From contig JAIXQE010000207.1 of NCBI GenBank assembly GCA_027485815.1, forward strand, positions 21,801-85,800: 64,000 nucleotides of DNA. Reading direction: 5' to 3'. The stretch is from Opitutaceae bacterium. GTDB taxonomy: Bacteria; Verrucomicrobiota; Verrucomicrobiia; Opitutales; Opitutaceae. The notes beneath the pieces were generated by a model. The model was given only the letters and a program-made list of their open reading frames with translations. It ran no database searches and had not been told where the DNA came from. Shown piece after piece: positions 9,859-18,271 of this stretch. Both the position numbers and the translations under genes were made by a program. Every line of letters begins with the position of its first letter. Position 1 is the first letter of the stretch.

Positions 9859-12800
9859 ATGCTCCCGTCCCGGCTCCTGCTTCCCCTCGTATTGCCCCTG
9901 CTCCTGCCTTCCGCGCACTCCGGATCCCCGGCTGCGGAGCCGCCCCGCTTCACGACGGAGCTGGAGGACTTCGTCCGCCACTTCAAGCCCGGCGGCCAGG
10001 ACTTCGCCGGCCAGGCGCGGGTGCTGCCGCCCGAGGAGAGCGTCCGGCGGATGCAGGTGCCGGAGGGATACGCGGCGGAGCTGGTCGCCAGCGAACCCGC
10101 GGTGCGCCAACCCATCGACCTGCGCTTCGACGCGCGCGGCCGCCTCTGGGTCGTCCAGTACCTGCAGTACCCCTTCCCCGCCGGCCTCACCGTCACCGCG
10201 TACGACCAGTACATCCGCGCGGAATTCAATCAGGTGCCGCCCCCGCCGCCGCGGCACACCCGGGGCGCGGACCGCATCAGCATCCTCGAGGATCGCGACG
10301 GCGACGGCCGCTTCGAGATCGTGAAGACGTTCGTCGACGGCCTGAACCTCGCGACCAGCGTGCTCCCGGGCGAAGGCGGCGTCTGGGTGCTGATGTCCCC
10401 CTACCTGCTCTTTTATCCGGACCGCAACGGCGACGACGTGCCGGACGGCGACCCCGAGGTGCACCTGGCCGGCTTCGGCCTGGAGGACACCCATTCGCTC
10501 GCGAGCAGCCTGCACTGGGGCCCGGACGGCTGGATCTACGGGGCCACCGGCAGCACCACCAACCTGGAGATCCAGGGGGTGCGCCTCCTCGGCCAGGGCA
10601 TCTGGCGCTACCACCCCGGGACCCGCGTCTTCGAGATCTTCGCCGAGGGCGGGGGCAACACCTTCAGCCTCGAGTTCGACCAGTACGGCCGCGCCTTCTC
10701 GGGCACCAACAACGGCGCGACCCGGGGCCTCCACTACGCGCAGGGCGCCACCTACGTGAAGGGCTGGACCAAGCACGGACCGGCGATGAACCCTTTCATC
10801 TTCGGCTTCTTCGAGCACATGGCCCACGAGGGCTACGGGCAGCGCTTCCCCCAGACCTTCATCCTGTATGAGGCCGGACTCCTCCCGGAGCTGAACGGAC
10901 AGGTGGTCGTCGGGATGTCGCTCACCAACCGGGTGCAGGCCAGCCGCCTGCTGCCCCAGACCTCGACCTTCCGCACGGTCGACAGCGCGGCGCTGATCAC
11001 CACCGAGGACCGGACCTTCCGCCCGGTGGACATCGAGCAGGGACCGGATGGCGCGATCTACCTCGCGGACTGGAGCGACCCGCGCCTGAGCCATCTCAAC
11101 CCGCAAGACACGTGGGACAAGGCGACGGGCCGGATCGTGCGCCTCGTGCCCAAGGGCGTCCCGCTGCCCCGACCGGAGGACCTGACCCGGCTCGACGACG
11201 CCGCGTTGCTGGCCCGCCTCAGCCACCCCAATCGCGAGCACCGCGAGCAAGCGCGCCGCCTGCTCGCGGGGCGGCCCGCTGACCTTGGCCCGCGCCTCCG
11301 CACGCTGGTGGAGGGCAATGCTCCGGCCGCCCTGGAGGCGTTCTGGGTGCTGAACCTGCGCGACGAACTCGGGGAGCGCGACCTGCGCGCAGCCCTTGCC
11401 CATCCGAACCCGCACCTCCGCCGCTGGGCCGTGCGTCTCCTCGGGGATCGGGGCGTGCAGCAAGCAGCGACCGCGGCCGCCCTCGCGGAGCGTGCCGCCG
11501 TGGAGCCGGACGCGGAGGTCCGTAGCCAGTTCGCCAGCTCCGCCCGCCGCCTGCGTGCGGGTCAGGCCGTGCCGGTGGTGCGGGCCCTCCTGCGCCATGA
11601 GGCCGACGTGAGCGACCGGCACCTGCCGCTGCTGCTCTGGTGGGCCCTGGAGGGTCACGCGGAGGATGGCCGGGAGGAACTGCTCGGACTCGTCGCCGAT
11701 CCGTCGACCTGGCGTTCGCCGACGTTCCGCCGCGAGCTCGCCGAGCGGCTGGGGCGCCGTTTCACCGCGGATCAGGGCCCGCGGCGCCATTACACCCTCC
11801 GGCAGGGGGTGTACTCCGAATGGATCATCGACCGCGCGCCCGAGCACCTGCGGCGAAACCTCGAGTTCTGCGCCCGCCTGCTCGCCGCGGCCCCAGGTCC
11901 CGGCGAGGCTTCGCTGCTTGCCCAAGGGATGGCCCGCGGGCTCACGGGGCCGCGGGTCTCGGGTCCGCCGCCCGCGTTGCTGGAGGCCGTCGCCTCCGCC
12001 TGGGCCAAGACCCCCGAGCACGTCGCGCTGACCGCGCTCGCCGCCCGTCTGGGCGTGGCGGAGGCGGAGAGTCGCGCGGTCACGCGGTTGCGGGACGTGC
12101 GCCTGCCGGAGGCGGACCAGCAAATCCTCCTCGACCTCGTCTCCGCCCTCGCCCCGCCGGAGGCCCTCCCTGTCCTCGCCGAGCAATTCCGGACCGAACG
12201 CAACGAGGCCCGCCGCGCCCGGCGGTTGACGGCCCTGGCCGGCTTCGACCAGCCCGCCGCGACCGCCGCCGTACTCGACGCCTACCCCGCTCTCGGCCCG
12301 CGGCTGCAGGCGACGGCGCTCCGGCACCTCGCGGAGAAGCCGGTCTGGGCGAGGGTGATGCTGGAGCGGATGGCAGCCGGAAACTTCGCGCCCGGCGTGC
12401 TCGGCTCCGCCACGCTCGCGACGTTGCGCGCTCATCCGGATCCCGTGCTCCAGCGCCTGCTGGAACGCCACCTCAGCGCCGCGTCCGGAGCCGCGGACGC
12501 CGAAACCGCGCTGCTCCACGACGCCGGCCGCACCGCCTACAACCTGACCTGCGCCCCGTGCCATCAGGAGTCCGGCAGCGGCCTGGTCGGATTGGCTCCC
12601 GCCCTGGTGGCGTCCCCGTGGCTGCAGCGCGGGGACGAGGTGCTGGTTAACATCATCCTCCACGGGAAGGAGAACCCCGGCCGCGGCCTCGTGATGCCGC
12701 CGTGGCGGCAGCTGGATGACACGCAGATCGCGGCGATCCTGACCTATGCACGAAGGGAGTTTGGCAACGACGCCCGCATGGTTCCCCCCCTCCGGGTGAA

Positions 12801-12879
12801 GGAAGTCCGTGCCGCCGCCGGCAACCGCGACCGGCCGTGGTCCGATCGCGAGCTGGAGGCGCTGGCGGGCGGACGCTGA
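9859..12879 (+). CDS. PVC-type membrane-bound dehydrogenase with HEAT repeats and C-terminal cytochrome c
   Basis: Exported 1006-residue protein. A signal peptide covers about residues 1-20. The N-terminal half (about 55-440) is the beta-propeller-like dehydrogenase domain typical of the PVC superphylum, related to glucose/sorbosone dehydrogenases, with segments such as RISILEDRDGDGRFE and WGPDGWIYG. Residues about 450-840 are Ala/Leu/Arg-rich helical repeats of HEAT type. The C-terminus is a class I cytochrome c domain with C898-A-P-C-H902 and a likely axial Met at 946 (LVMPPW). The arrangement suggests that electrons taken from a carbohydrate-like substrate pass to the attached haem. The substrate is unknown. 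Last gene of the operon starting at 860. Confidence 0.93.
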   Translation: MLPSRLLLPLVLPLLLPSAHSGSPAAEPPRFTTELEDFVRHFKPGGQDFAGQARVLPPEESVRRMQVPEGYAAELVASEPAVRQPIDLRFDARGRLWVVQYLQYPFPAGLTVTAYDQYIRAEFNQVPPPPPRHTRGADRISILEDRDGDGRFEIVKTFVDGLNLATSVLPGEGGVWVLMSPYLLFYPDRNGDDVPDGDPEVHLAGFGLEDTHSLASSLHWGPDGWIYGATGSTTNLEIQGVRLLGQGIWRYHPGTRVFEIFAEGGGNTFSLEFDQYGRAFSGTNNGATRGLHYAQGATYVKGWTKHGPAMNPFIFGFFEHMAHEGYGQRFPQTFILYEAGLLPELNGQVVVGMSLTNRVQASRLLPQTSTFRTVDSAALITTEDRTFRPVDIEQGPDGAIYLADWSDPRLSHLNPQDTWDKATGRIVRLVPKGVPLPRPEDLTRLDDAALLARLSHPNREHREQARRLLAGRPADLGPRLRTLVEGNAPAALEAFWVLNLRDELGERDLRAALAHPNPHLRRWAVRLLGDRGVQQAATAAALAERAAVEPDAEVRSQFASSARRLRAGQAVPVVRALLRHEADVSDRHLPLLLWWALEGHAEDGREELLGLVADPSTWRSPTFRRELAERLGRRFTADQGPRRHYTLRQGVYSEWIIDRAPEHLRRNLEFCARLLAAAPGPGEASLLAQGMARGLTGPRVSGPPPALLEAVASAWAKTPEHVALTALAARLGVAEAESRAVTRLRDVRLPEADQQILLDLVSALAPPEALPVLAEQFRTERNEARRARRLTALAGFDQPAATAAVLDAYPALGPRLQATALRHLAEKPVWARVMLERMAAGNFAPGVLGSATLATLRAHPDPVLQRLLERHLSAASGAADAETALLHDAGRTAYNLTCAPCHQESGSGLVGLAPALVASPWLQRGDEVLVNIILHGKENPGRGLVMPPWRQLDDTQIAAILTYARREFGNDARMVPPLRVKEVRAAAGNRDRPWSDRELEALAGGR

Positions 12880-12971
12880 CGCCAGCCGCCGCGGACGCCG
12901 CAGCCGGCGGTTGACGCCCCGCCGGCGCGGTGCATCTGTACGGCCTCATCCTTCACCCTCCCGCAAGCATT

Positions 12972-13604
12972 ATGGCCTACACGCTTCCCGCCCTGCCCTA
13001 CGCCGCCACCGCGCTCGAGCCGCACATCGACGCCCGGACGATGGAAATCCATCACGGCAAGCACCACAACGCCTACGTCACCAACGCGAACAACCTGCTC
13101 AAGGATCATCCCGCGCTGGCCGGCCTCGACGTCAACGCCCTGATCGCCAACCTGGCGCAGGTACCCGAAGCCATCCGAGCCGGCGTCCGCAACAACGCGG
13201 GCGGCCACAGCAACCACGCCTTCTTCTGGAGCATCCTCGGCCCCGGTAAGGGAGGGGCCCCCAAGGGCACCCTCGCCGCGGCAATCACGGCCGGCTGGGG
13301 TGACTTCGACAAGTTCAAGGCCGCCTTCGCGCAGGCCGCCGCCACCCGCTTCGGCTCCGGCTGGGCGTGGCTCTACGTCGGGGCGGACAAGAAGCTCGCG
13401 ATCGGCTCCACCGCGAATCAGGACAGCCCGCTGATGGGCAAGGCGGTCGCGGGGATCGAGGGAAAGCCGGTGCTCGGCCTCGATGTCTGGGAGCACGCGT
13501 ACTACCTCCACTACCAGAACCGCCGCCCCGATTACGTCACCGCGTGGTGGAACGTGGTCGATTGGGACGCCGCGGAGCGGAACTACCAGGCCGCCCTCGC
13601 CTGA
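12972..13604 (+). CDS. sodA: Superoxide dismutase (Mn/Fe family)
   Basis: Cytoplasmic superoxide dismutase, 210 aa, converting superoxide to hydrogen peroxide and oxygen. I chose the ATG at 12972 because [17 protein letters not shown] is the standard start of the family; an upstream in-frame GTG at 12930 adds 14 unrelated residues. The four metal ligands are visible: His27 ([11 protein letters not shown]), His82 (SNHAFFW), Asp171 and His175 ([13 protein letters not shown]). Gln150 in TANQDSP occupies the position of the second-sphere glutamine of Mn-type enzymes, so Mn or cambialistic use is favoured. A TTGACG element at 12911-12916 could be a -35 box, without a clear -10. A good hairpin terminator follows the stop. 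Confidence 0.97.
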   Translation: MAYTLPALPYAATALEPHIDARTMEIHHGKHHNAYVTNANNLLKDHPALAGLDVNALIANLAQVPEAIRAGVRNNAGGHSNHAFFWSILGPGKGGAPKGTLAAAITAGWGDFDKFKAAFAQAAATRFGSGWAWLYVGADKKLAIGSTANQDSPLMGKAVAGIEGKPVLGLDVWEHAYYLHYQNRRPDYVTAWWNVVDWDAAERNYQAALA

Positions 13605-13623
13605 GGCGGTCATCCGGCGCGCA

Positions 13624-13655
13624 GGCCGCACCTCTCCGGTGCGGCCTCTTTTTTT
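13624..13655 (+). terminator. Rho-independent terminator of sodA
   Basis: Perfect 9-bp stem (GGCCGCACC at 13624-13632 with GGTGCGGCC at 13638-13646), 5-base loop, then TCTTTTTTT at 13647-13655. It lies 20 bases after the sodA stop and the T-run abuts the exbD stop on the other strand, so it works for the plus strand only. Confidence 0.9.
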
Positions 13656-14052
13656 ACCGGCTCTGCAGGTGATGCTTGTTCAGCCCGGCCTTGCGGCAGG
13701 CGTCCCAAACAAAGGTCAGGCGGTCGAGGGTGGCCTTCTCATCGGAGCGGATGAGCACCGGGATGTCCTTGTCGACGTTCTTGATCTGCTGGAGCACCCC
13801 CGGCAGCTCGGCATCCGAGACCGGTTTCCCGTTCAGCGTGAGGGCGCCGTCCTTGCCGATCGAAATGGTGACGTTACCTCGGAACTCGTTCTTCCCGGCG
13901 GTCTCCACCTTCGGGAGCGTGATGTTCAGCGTCGAGGCGGACTTGAACTGCATCGTCACGAACGCGAAGAAGATCAGCATCACCAGCACGTCGATGAGGG
14001 CCACGAGGTTCAGCTCGGGCCGCGCGCGCCGGCGGGAGGAACGCAGGCTCAT
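13654..14052 (-). CDS. exbD: ExbD/TolR-type biopolymer transport protein
   Basis: Inner-membrane partner of ExbB in the proton-driven complex that energises TonB (or TolA), 132 aa. One N-terminal transmembrane helix (about residues 18-36, VALIDVLVMLIFFAFVTMQF) contains the conserved Asp21 of the LIDV motif that carries protons. The rest is the periplasmic domain (about 45-130) with the typical LPKVE and VLIRSDEKATLDRL-like features. It begins 2 bases after the exbB stop, so the two are one transcript. The pair could serve the TonB receptor at 860-3847, or others; no tonB gene is in the window. Confidence 0.93.
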   Translation of the reverse strand: MSLRSSRRRARPELNLVALIDVLVMLIFFAFVTMQFKSASTLNITLPKVETAGKNEFRGNVTISIGKDGALTLNGKPVSDAELPGVLQQIKNVDKDIPVLIRSDEKATLDRLTFVWDACRKAGLNKHHLQSR

Positions 14053-14054
14053 CG

Positions 14055-14624
14055 TCAGCGGGCGCGCTGCAGGATCCGCTCCAGCAGCACGTCGAGTTGG
14101 GCGGCGTAATTCTCGATCTTGCGCTGGAGGTAGCCGCTGCCGACCAGCGAGGGGATCGCAATGGTCAGGCCGATCACCGTCGCGGAAAGCGCCAGCGCCA
14201 CGCCCTTGGTGAACGCCACCGGGTCCGGCAGCCCCGTGTCGGGGGAGATCTGGGAGAAGACCTGCAGCAGGCCGGTGACGGTGCCGGTCAAACCGATGAG
14301 GGGCGCCGCCGCGTAGATGACGTCGAGATAGGGGATCCCCCGCTCCATCCGGTTCAGTTCAAGGCGGGCGAAGGCCTTGACCGCCCCCTCGTCGTGGCGG
14401 TGCTGCTCGGCAAACTCCACGATCCGCGCCAACACGGTGTGACGACCGCCGACCAGGGGTTTGCCTGAGACGACCGCGTCGACCAGGTCCGCCGGCATCA
14501 CCGCCGCCCGCCGGAGCGCATAGGCGCGCTCGCAAACGATGAAGACCGCGGCGGCGGAGCAGACCGCGAGGGGATAAATCAACACTCCGGCGCCCTTCAG
14601 GACCTCAATCATCGCGAAAAACAT
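14055..14624 (-). CDS. exbB: ExbB/TolQ/MotA-type proton channel protein
   Basis: Inner-membrane proton-channel subunit, 189 aa. Three transmembrane segments are visible: about residues 10-30 (GVLIYPLAVCSAAAVFIVCE), about 105-127 (YAAAPLIGLTGTVTGLLQVF) and about 143-165 (GVALALSATVIGLTIAIPSL). The second and third carry the conserved small/threonine residues of the MotA/TolQ/ExbB domain (GLTGTVTGL). Its length is short but normal for the three-helix ExbB form. Stop and exbD start are 2 bases apart. The upstream 124 bases are shared with the divergent small membrane protein gene. A start five codons later (second Met) is also possible. Confidence 0.93.
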   Translation of the reverse strand: MFFAMIEVLKGAGVLIYPLAVCSAAAVFIVCERAYALRRAAVMPADLVDAVVSGKPLVGGRHTVLARIVEFAEQHRHDEGAVKAFARLELNRMERGIPYLDVIYAAAPLIGLTGTVTGLLQVFSQISPDTGLPDPVAFTKGVALALSATVIGLTIAIPSLVGSGYLQRKIENYAAQLDVLLERILQRAR

Positions 14625-14748
14625 GGGTGGATGTGACCGTGTGGGAGTCAGACGGGGGCGCGAGGGAAAAGTTCAAACCGCGATCCACCGCTCCGGAAAA
14701 TTCCCGCCCCGGATTGCGCAGCGCCTCCCCCTGTGCTCCTTCCCCCGG

Positions 14749-15021
14749 ATGATCCGCCCGACCCTCGCGAACACCCTCCGCGGCGCCGCCCTAGCGCTGC
14801 TCATCGGGGGCTTCGGCGCCTGGCTCGCGACGGGGGCCCATCTCGGATTCACCCAGACCAGCCTCGTCACGATGCAGCGGGACGAGGTCACGGGCATCGA
14901 CTACCCGCAACGTCGGCCCGGGTTTGTCGCCGGCATCGAGATCCCCCTCGGCACCGCCGGCGCCGCGATCATCCTTGCCCTGCTTTCCCTGGCCGCCGAC
15001 CGCCGCCCACCGGCCGCCTGA
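14749..15021 (+). CDS. Small inner-membrane protein of unknown function
   Basis: Small 90-residue protein that I do not recognise. The frame is open from 14623, but the ATG at 14749 is the first start giving a sensible membrane protein: two hydrophobic segments, about residues 13-30 (ALALLIGGFGAWLATGA) and about 65-84 (IPLGTAGAAIILALLSLAA), separated by a polar loop containing TMQRDEVTGIDYPQRRPG. The short C-terminus is basic. It is preceded by CTCCTTCCCCCGG directly before the ATG, the pyrimidine-rich type of leader seen at many genes here. Followed 18 bases later by the YceI gene, so they may be co-transcribed. Confidence 0.7.
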   Translation: MIRPTLANTLRGAALALLIGGFGAWLATGAHLGFTQTSLVTMQRDEVTGIDYPQRRPGFVAGIEIPLGTAGAAIILALLSLAADRRPPAA

Positions 15022-15039
15022 TCCCGCCTCCCTTTCCCG

Positions 15040-15666
15040 ATGAAAACCCACCACCTCACCCGCCTCCCCCTCCTCGTCGCCGCCCTCGGGCTCGCCGCGC
15101 AAGCCGCCCCGCTCACCTTCGACTTCAAGGACCCGAAGGGCGTCAACAACGTCCAGTTCACCCTCGATGCCCCGCTGGAATCGATCACCGGCACCGGCAC
15201 GGGGATCACCGGTTCGGTCAGCTTCGATCCCGCGCAACCCGCCGCCACCAAAGGCAAGATCGTGCTCGAGACGAAATCCCTGACCGTCGGCAACCCGATG
15301 ATGGCCGATCATCTCCGCGGGGAGAAATGGCTCGATGTCGCCAAGCACCCCGCGATCACCTTCGAGGCGGTGAGCCTGTCGAACGTCCGGACCCAGGGGA
15401 ACGTCGTGACCGCCGACGTCGCCGGAAAGCTCACGGTCAAGGGCGTCACCAAGGACATCAAGGTCCCGGTCTCCTTCACCCACCTCCCCGACAAGCTGGG
15501 CGCCCGGGTCAACGACCCGAAGGTCAAGGGCGACCTGCTGGTGCTCCGCGCCAATTTCTCGATCAATCGCGCCGACTTCGGCATCCAGCCGGGCCAGAAT
15601 ACGGACAAGGTCGCCGAAACCATCCAGTTGTCGCTCAGCATCGCCGGCGCTGCGCCCAAGGCCTGA
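15040..15666 (+). CDS. YceI family periplasmic lipid-binding-like protein
   Basis: Exported 208-residue YceI-like protein. A signal peptide spans about residues 1-22 (LPLLVAALGLAAQA). The mature part is the lipocalin-like YceI beta-barrel, with typical elements: an N-terminal FDFKDPKGVNNVQFTLD strand pair, SFDPAQP-TKGKIVLETKSL, DVAKHPAITFEAVSL (the family's 'D-x-x-x-x-P-x-x-x-F' motif) and VTADVAGKLTVKGVTKDI. Related proteins bind polyisoprenoid chains or are induced by stress; the ligand here is unknown. Leader CCTCCCTTTCCCG stands immediately before the ATG. A perfect hairpin separates its end from the convergent trpF. Confidence 0.92.
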   Translation: MKTHHLTRLPLLVAALGLAAQAAPLTFDFKDPKGVNNVQFTLDAPLESITGTGTGITGSVSFDPAQPAATKGKIVLETKSLTVGNPMMADHLRGEKWLDVAKHPAITFEAVSLSNVRTQGNVVTADVAGKLTVKGVTKDIKVPVSFTHLPDKLGARVNDPKVKGDLLVLRANFSINRADFGIQPGQNTDKVAETIQLSLSIAGAAPKA

Positions 15667-15680
15667 GGCGCGCCTCGTGG

Positions 15681-15708
15681 CCGGCGAAGGTCCGAAAGCC
15701 TTCGCCGG
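15681..15708. terminator. Hairpin between convergent yceI-like gene and trpF
   Basis: Perfect 10-bp stem (CCGGCGAAGG at 15681-15690 and CCTTCGCCGG at 15699-15708) with an 8-base loop, between two convergent stop codons. There is no T-run on either side, so it may be a 3'-end stabilising or pausing hairpin, possibly used from both sides, rather than a classical intrinsic terminator. Confidence 0.55.
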
Positions 15709-16377
15709 TCACTGCGGCCTCGCCGGGTCGGTGACAATGTGCTTTCGGATCGCCGACGCCAGCTCGGCCAGCTTCGCGGCATCCTTCACGCCGGGGGCGC
15801 TTTCCACCCCGCTGTTCACGTCGATCCAACGGGCGCCACTCTGACCGAGCGCCAGGGCGACGTTTTGCGGATTGAGTCCACCCGCCAGAATCCACTGGTG
15901 CGTCGGGTGCTCCCGGCGCAGTCGGGCAAAAGAGTCCCAATCACCCGTCTGGCCACTCCCGCCGAAGCCGGTGGCATGGTAGGTGTCCATCAGCAGCGTG
16001 CCGGCGGCCGCCAGCCATTCCGGGCGCCACGGGGTTCCCGGGGGCAGCTTGGGCGCGAGCCAGAGGCGGCCCGGCGCGGCCGCCGCCCAACCCGCCACCG
16101 TCTCCGCCGGAGTCTCGGCGCGGAAGTGCACCTGCAGGTGATCGAAGCCCGCATCGATCAAGCCCGCGAGAACCTCCGCCCGCGGTTCGACCGTGACTGC
16201 CACCTTTTGCCGGGGCGGCAGCCGCGGCCGCACCGCGCGAAACTGCTCGAGCGTGATGCAACGCGGAGATTTCGGATGGAGGATGAACCCAAGGTAGTCG
16301 GCGCCCACCCGATCGGCCGCCTCCGCGTCCACCAGGGAGCGAAGACCGCAGACCTTGACGCGGATGCCGGCGATCAT
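15709..16377 (-). CDS. trpF: Phosphoribosylanthranilate isomerase
   Basis: Cytosolic (beta/alpha)8-barrel enzyme of tryptophan synthesis, converting phosphoribosylanthranilate to the carboxyphenylamino deoxyribulose phosphate; 222 aa. The frame is open further upstream, but the ATG at 16377 starts MIAGIRVKVCGL, where the VKVCGL strand with the catalytic Cys is the family hallmark. DYLGFILHPKSPR (strand 2, phosphate side) and WILAGGLNP followed by DVNSGVE near the C-terminus, with the catalytic Asp, are also present. A GGGGAGG sequence 9 to 15 bases before this ATG is one of few Shine-Dalgarno-like sites here. It is the last gene of the run starting with hemC or ilvN; no other trp gene is in the window. 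Confidence 0.95.
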   Translation of the reverse strand: MIAGIRVKVCGLRSLVDAEAADRVGADYLGFILHPKSPRCITLEQFRAVRPRLPPRQKVAVTVEPRAEVLAGLIDAGFDHLQVHFRAETPAETVAGWAAAAPGRLWLAPKLPPGTPWRPEWLAAAGTLLMDTYHATGFGGSGQTGDWDSFARLRREHPTHQWILAGGLNPQNVALALGQSGARWIDVNSGVESAPGVKDAAKLAELASAIRKHIVTDPARPQ

Positions 16378-16394
16378 CGGACCTGCCTCCCCGA

Positions 16395-17489
16395 TCAGAA
16401 CGAGTTCACCGACCGGATGACGTGCTCGACCTGGGCATCCGTGAGCTCCGGGAAGATGGGCAGGCTCAGGCAGGTCTCCGCCGCCCGCTCGGCCCGCGGG
16501 AAGGAACCCGGACCGCGGCCTAGGGAAGCATAGCAAGGCTGCAGGTGGAGCGGCCGGGGATAGATCAGGTCGGTCCCGACCTCGAGCCCCGCCAGATGGG
16601 CGCGCAATTCGTCCCGGCGCGGATGCAGCACGGTAAACTGGTGAAAGACCGAGGCCCCGTGTTCCTCCGGACGCGGCAGGCGGGCGTCAGCCAGCCGGAT
16701 CTCCGCGCGGTAGCGGGCCGCGATCGCCTGGCGGCGGGTGGTCCAAGCGCCAAGGTGCGGCAGCTTCACGTTCAGCAGCGCCCCTTGGAATCCGTCCATC
16801 CGGAAGTTGCCGCCGATGATGTCGTGCTGGTAGCGGCGGTCGGACCCGTGCACCCGGATGTGACGGGCCCGGGTCAGCAGCGCCGGATCCCTCGCGACGA
16901 AGGCGCCGGCCTCGCCGCACGCGCCGAGATTCTTGGTCGGGTAAAAGCTGAACGTCCCGGCGTCGCCCAGCAGGCCCACGGGCGTCTCCCGGTACCGGGC
17001 GCCCACCGCCTGCGCGCAATCCTCGATCACAAACAGGCCGTGCCGCCGCGCGATCGCCAGGATCTCGTCCATCCGCGCCGGCTGGCCGAACAGGTGAACC
17101 ACCACGATGCCGCGGGTGCGCGGGGTGATGGCCGCCTCGAGGCGTTCCGGATCAAGGTTGAAGCCGTGCTCCTCGATGTCCGCGAAGACCGGCGTCGCGC
17201 GGACGTAGCTGATGCCCCAGGCGGAGGAAATGAACGTGAAGGGCGAGGTGATGATCTCGTCCCCGGGGCCGAAGCCGGCCAGCAGGCAGGCGACGTGCAA
17301 CGGCGAGGTGCCGCTGTTCATCCCGAGGACGCCCGGATAGCCGAGCGCGGCGCCGAACGCGCGCTCGAACTCCTCGACGTCGCGCCCGAGGCAGAATCGG
17401 TTCGCGTCGTAGGTGGCGGCGAGGGCCGCGAGCGCCTGCTCCCGCAGGACCCGGTGCTGCAGGGATAGATCGAGGAACGGAACCTTCAT
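16395..17489 (-). CDS. DegT/DnrJ/EryC1/StrS-family PLP-dependent sugar aminotransferase
   Basis: Cytosolic PLP enzyme, 364 aa, of the family that transfers an amino group onto keto-sugar nucleotides. Visible: PFLDLSLQH at the N-terminus, GMNSGTSPLHVAC (about residues 56-69, cofactor phosphate pocket), the TSPFTFISSA motif, VIEDCAQAVGA (Asp157 contacting the PLP nitrogen) and FSFYPTKNLGA with the Schiff-base Lys186. Its ATG overlaps the hemD stop (ATGA), and trpF follows 17 bases later, an odd mixture of pathways. No other nucleotide-sugar genes are adjacent. One possible role is GnnB-like transamination of UDP-3-keto-GlcNAc for lipid A, if the oxidoreductase beside lpxB (47113-48096) is GnnA-like; this is inference. 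Confidence 0.92.
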   Translation of the reverse strand: MKVPFLDLSLQHRVLREQALAALAATYDANRFCLGRDVEEFERAFGAALGYPGVLGMNSGTSPLHVACLLAGFGPGDEIITSPFTFISSAWGISYVRATPVFADIEEHGFNLDPERLEAAITPRTRGIVVVHLFGQPARMDEILAIARRHGLFVIEDCAQAVGARYRETPVGLLGDAGTFSFYPTKNLGACGEAGAFVARDPALLTRARHIRVHGSDRRYQHDIIGGNFRMDGFQGALLNVKLPHLGAWTTRRQAIAARYRAEIRLADARLPRPEEHGASVFHQFTVLHPRRDELRAHLAGLEVGTDLIYPRPLHLQPCYASLGRGPGSFPRAERAAETCLSLPIFPELTDAQVEHVIRSVNSF

Positions 17490-18271
17490 CGCGACAGGGC
17501 GGCGCGGAGGGCCGCCACGAGATCCTCCAACGAGGGGGTCGCGGCCTCGAAGGCCACCTCCAGCCCGGCCTTGCGCATCGCCTGTGTGGTGAGCGGCCCG
17601 ATGCTGCCCGCGAGCGGCCGGCGCGCCCCCTCCGCCAAGCGCAGGGCGGCGGACTGGGCCGCGTAGGATTCCACGGCGGAGGCGGAGGCGAACAGGATCG
17701 CGTCCGCCCCGCCGCGACGGAAATCGGCCGCGGCGGCGTCCCCCGCCAAATCCGTCGGTTCCGTCCGGTAAACCGGCAGGCGATCGACGATCGCCCGGGC
17801 CTCCTCCAGGCGGCGGACCAGGGTGTCGCGATTGAGGTTACCCGTCACCACGAGGATCTTGGCGCTGTCGAGGCTCCCGGTCGCGATGAGGGCTTCCGCG
17901 AGGGCGTCTCCCGTGGCCACCGTGGGCTGGCACTCGACCCGCAGGTGCTGCTCGCGGATCGCCGCCGCAGTGGTGTCGCCCACCGCCGCGAAGCGCAGCA
18001 GGCCGAGTGAACGGATATCGTCGAAGATCCGGTGAAACTCCTCGAAGAAACAGCGCACCCCGTTCGCGCTGGTGAAGACGATCCAGTCGTAGGTGCCGAG
18101 CTCGAGTAGGACGTCAGCGAGGGTCTGTTTGTCGATATCCTTGCGGACGCTGATGAGCGGCAGTTCGAGCACCTCCGCCCCGAGGGCCAGGAGGAGGCGG
18201 CCGAGCTCGGGCGCCTGATCGCGCGCGCGCGTGACGGCGATGCGCTTTCCGGCAAGGGATGCGGCGCTCAT
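17486..18271 (-). CDS. hemD: Uroporphyrinogen-III synthase
   Basis: Tetrapyrrole-pathway enzyme, 261 aa, cyclising hydroxymethylbilane with inversion of ring D. The sequence is poorly conserved in this family, but the bilobed HemD pattern is there: KRIAVTRARDQAPELGRLL at the N-terminus, LPLISV, DWIVFTSANGVRCFFE (the best-conserved motif, about residues 79-94), AVGDTTAAAI and ADAILFASASAVESY in the second lobe. I chose the ATG at 18271 (MSAASLAGKR) because it overlaps the hemC stop (ATGA); the frame extends 9 codons upstream inside hemC. Operon with hemC, as in many bacteria. Confidence 0.92.
   Translation of the reverse strand: MSAASLAGKRIAVTRARDQAPELGRLLLALGAEVLELPLISVRKDIDKQTLADVLLELGTYDWIVFTSANGVRCFFEEFHRIFDDIRSLGLLRFAAVGDTTAAAIREQHLRVECQPTVATGDALAEALIATGSLDSAKILVVTGNLNRDTLVRRLEEARAIVDRLPVYRTEPTDLAGDAAAADFRRGGADAILFASASAVESYAAQSAALRLAEGARRPLAGSIGPLTTQAMRKAGLEVAFEAATPSLEDLVAALRAALSR

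Noticed and set aside
9835..12663. 942-codon open frame on the minus strand opposite the PVC dehydrogenase gene
   Set aside because: Shadow of the real gene's codon bias; it has no domain and breaks the dense plus-strand operon.
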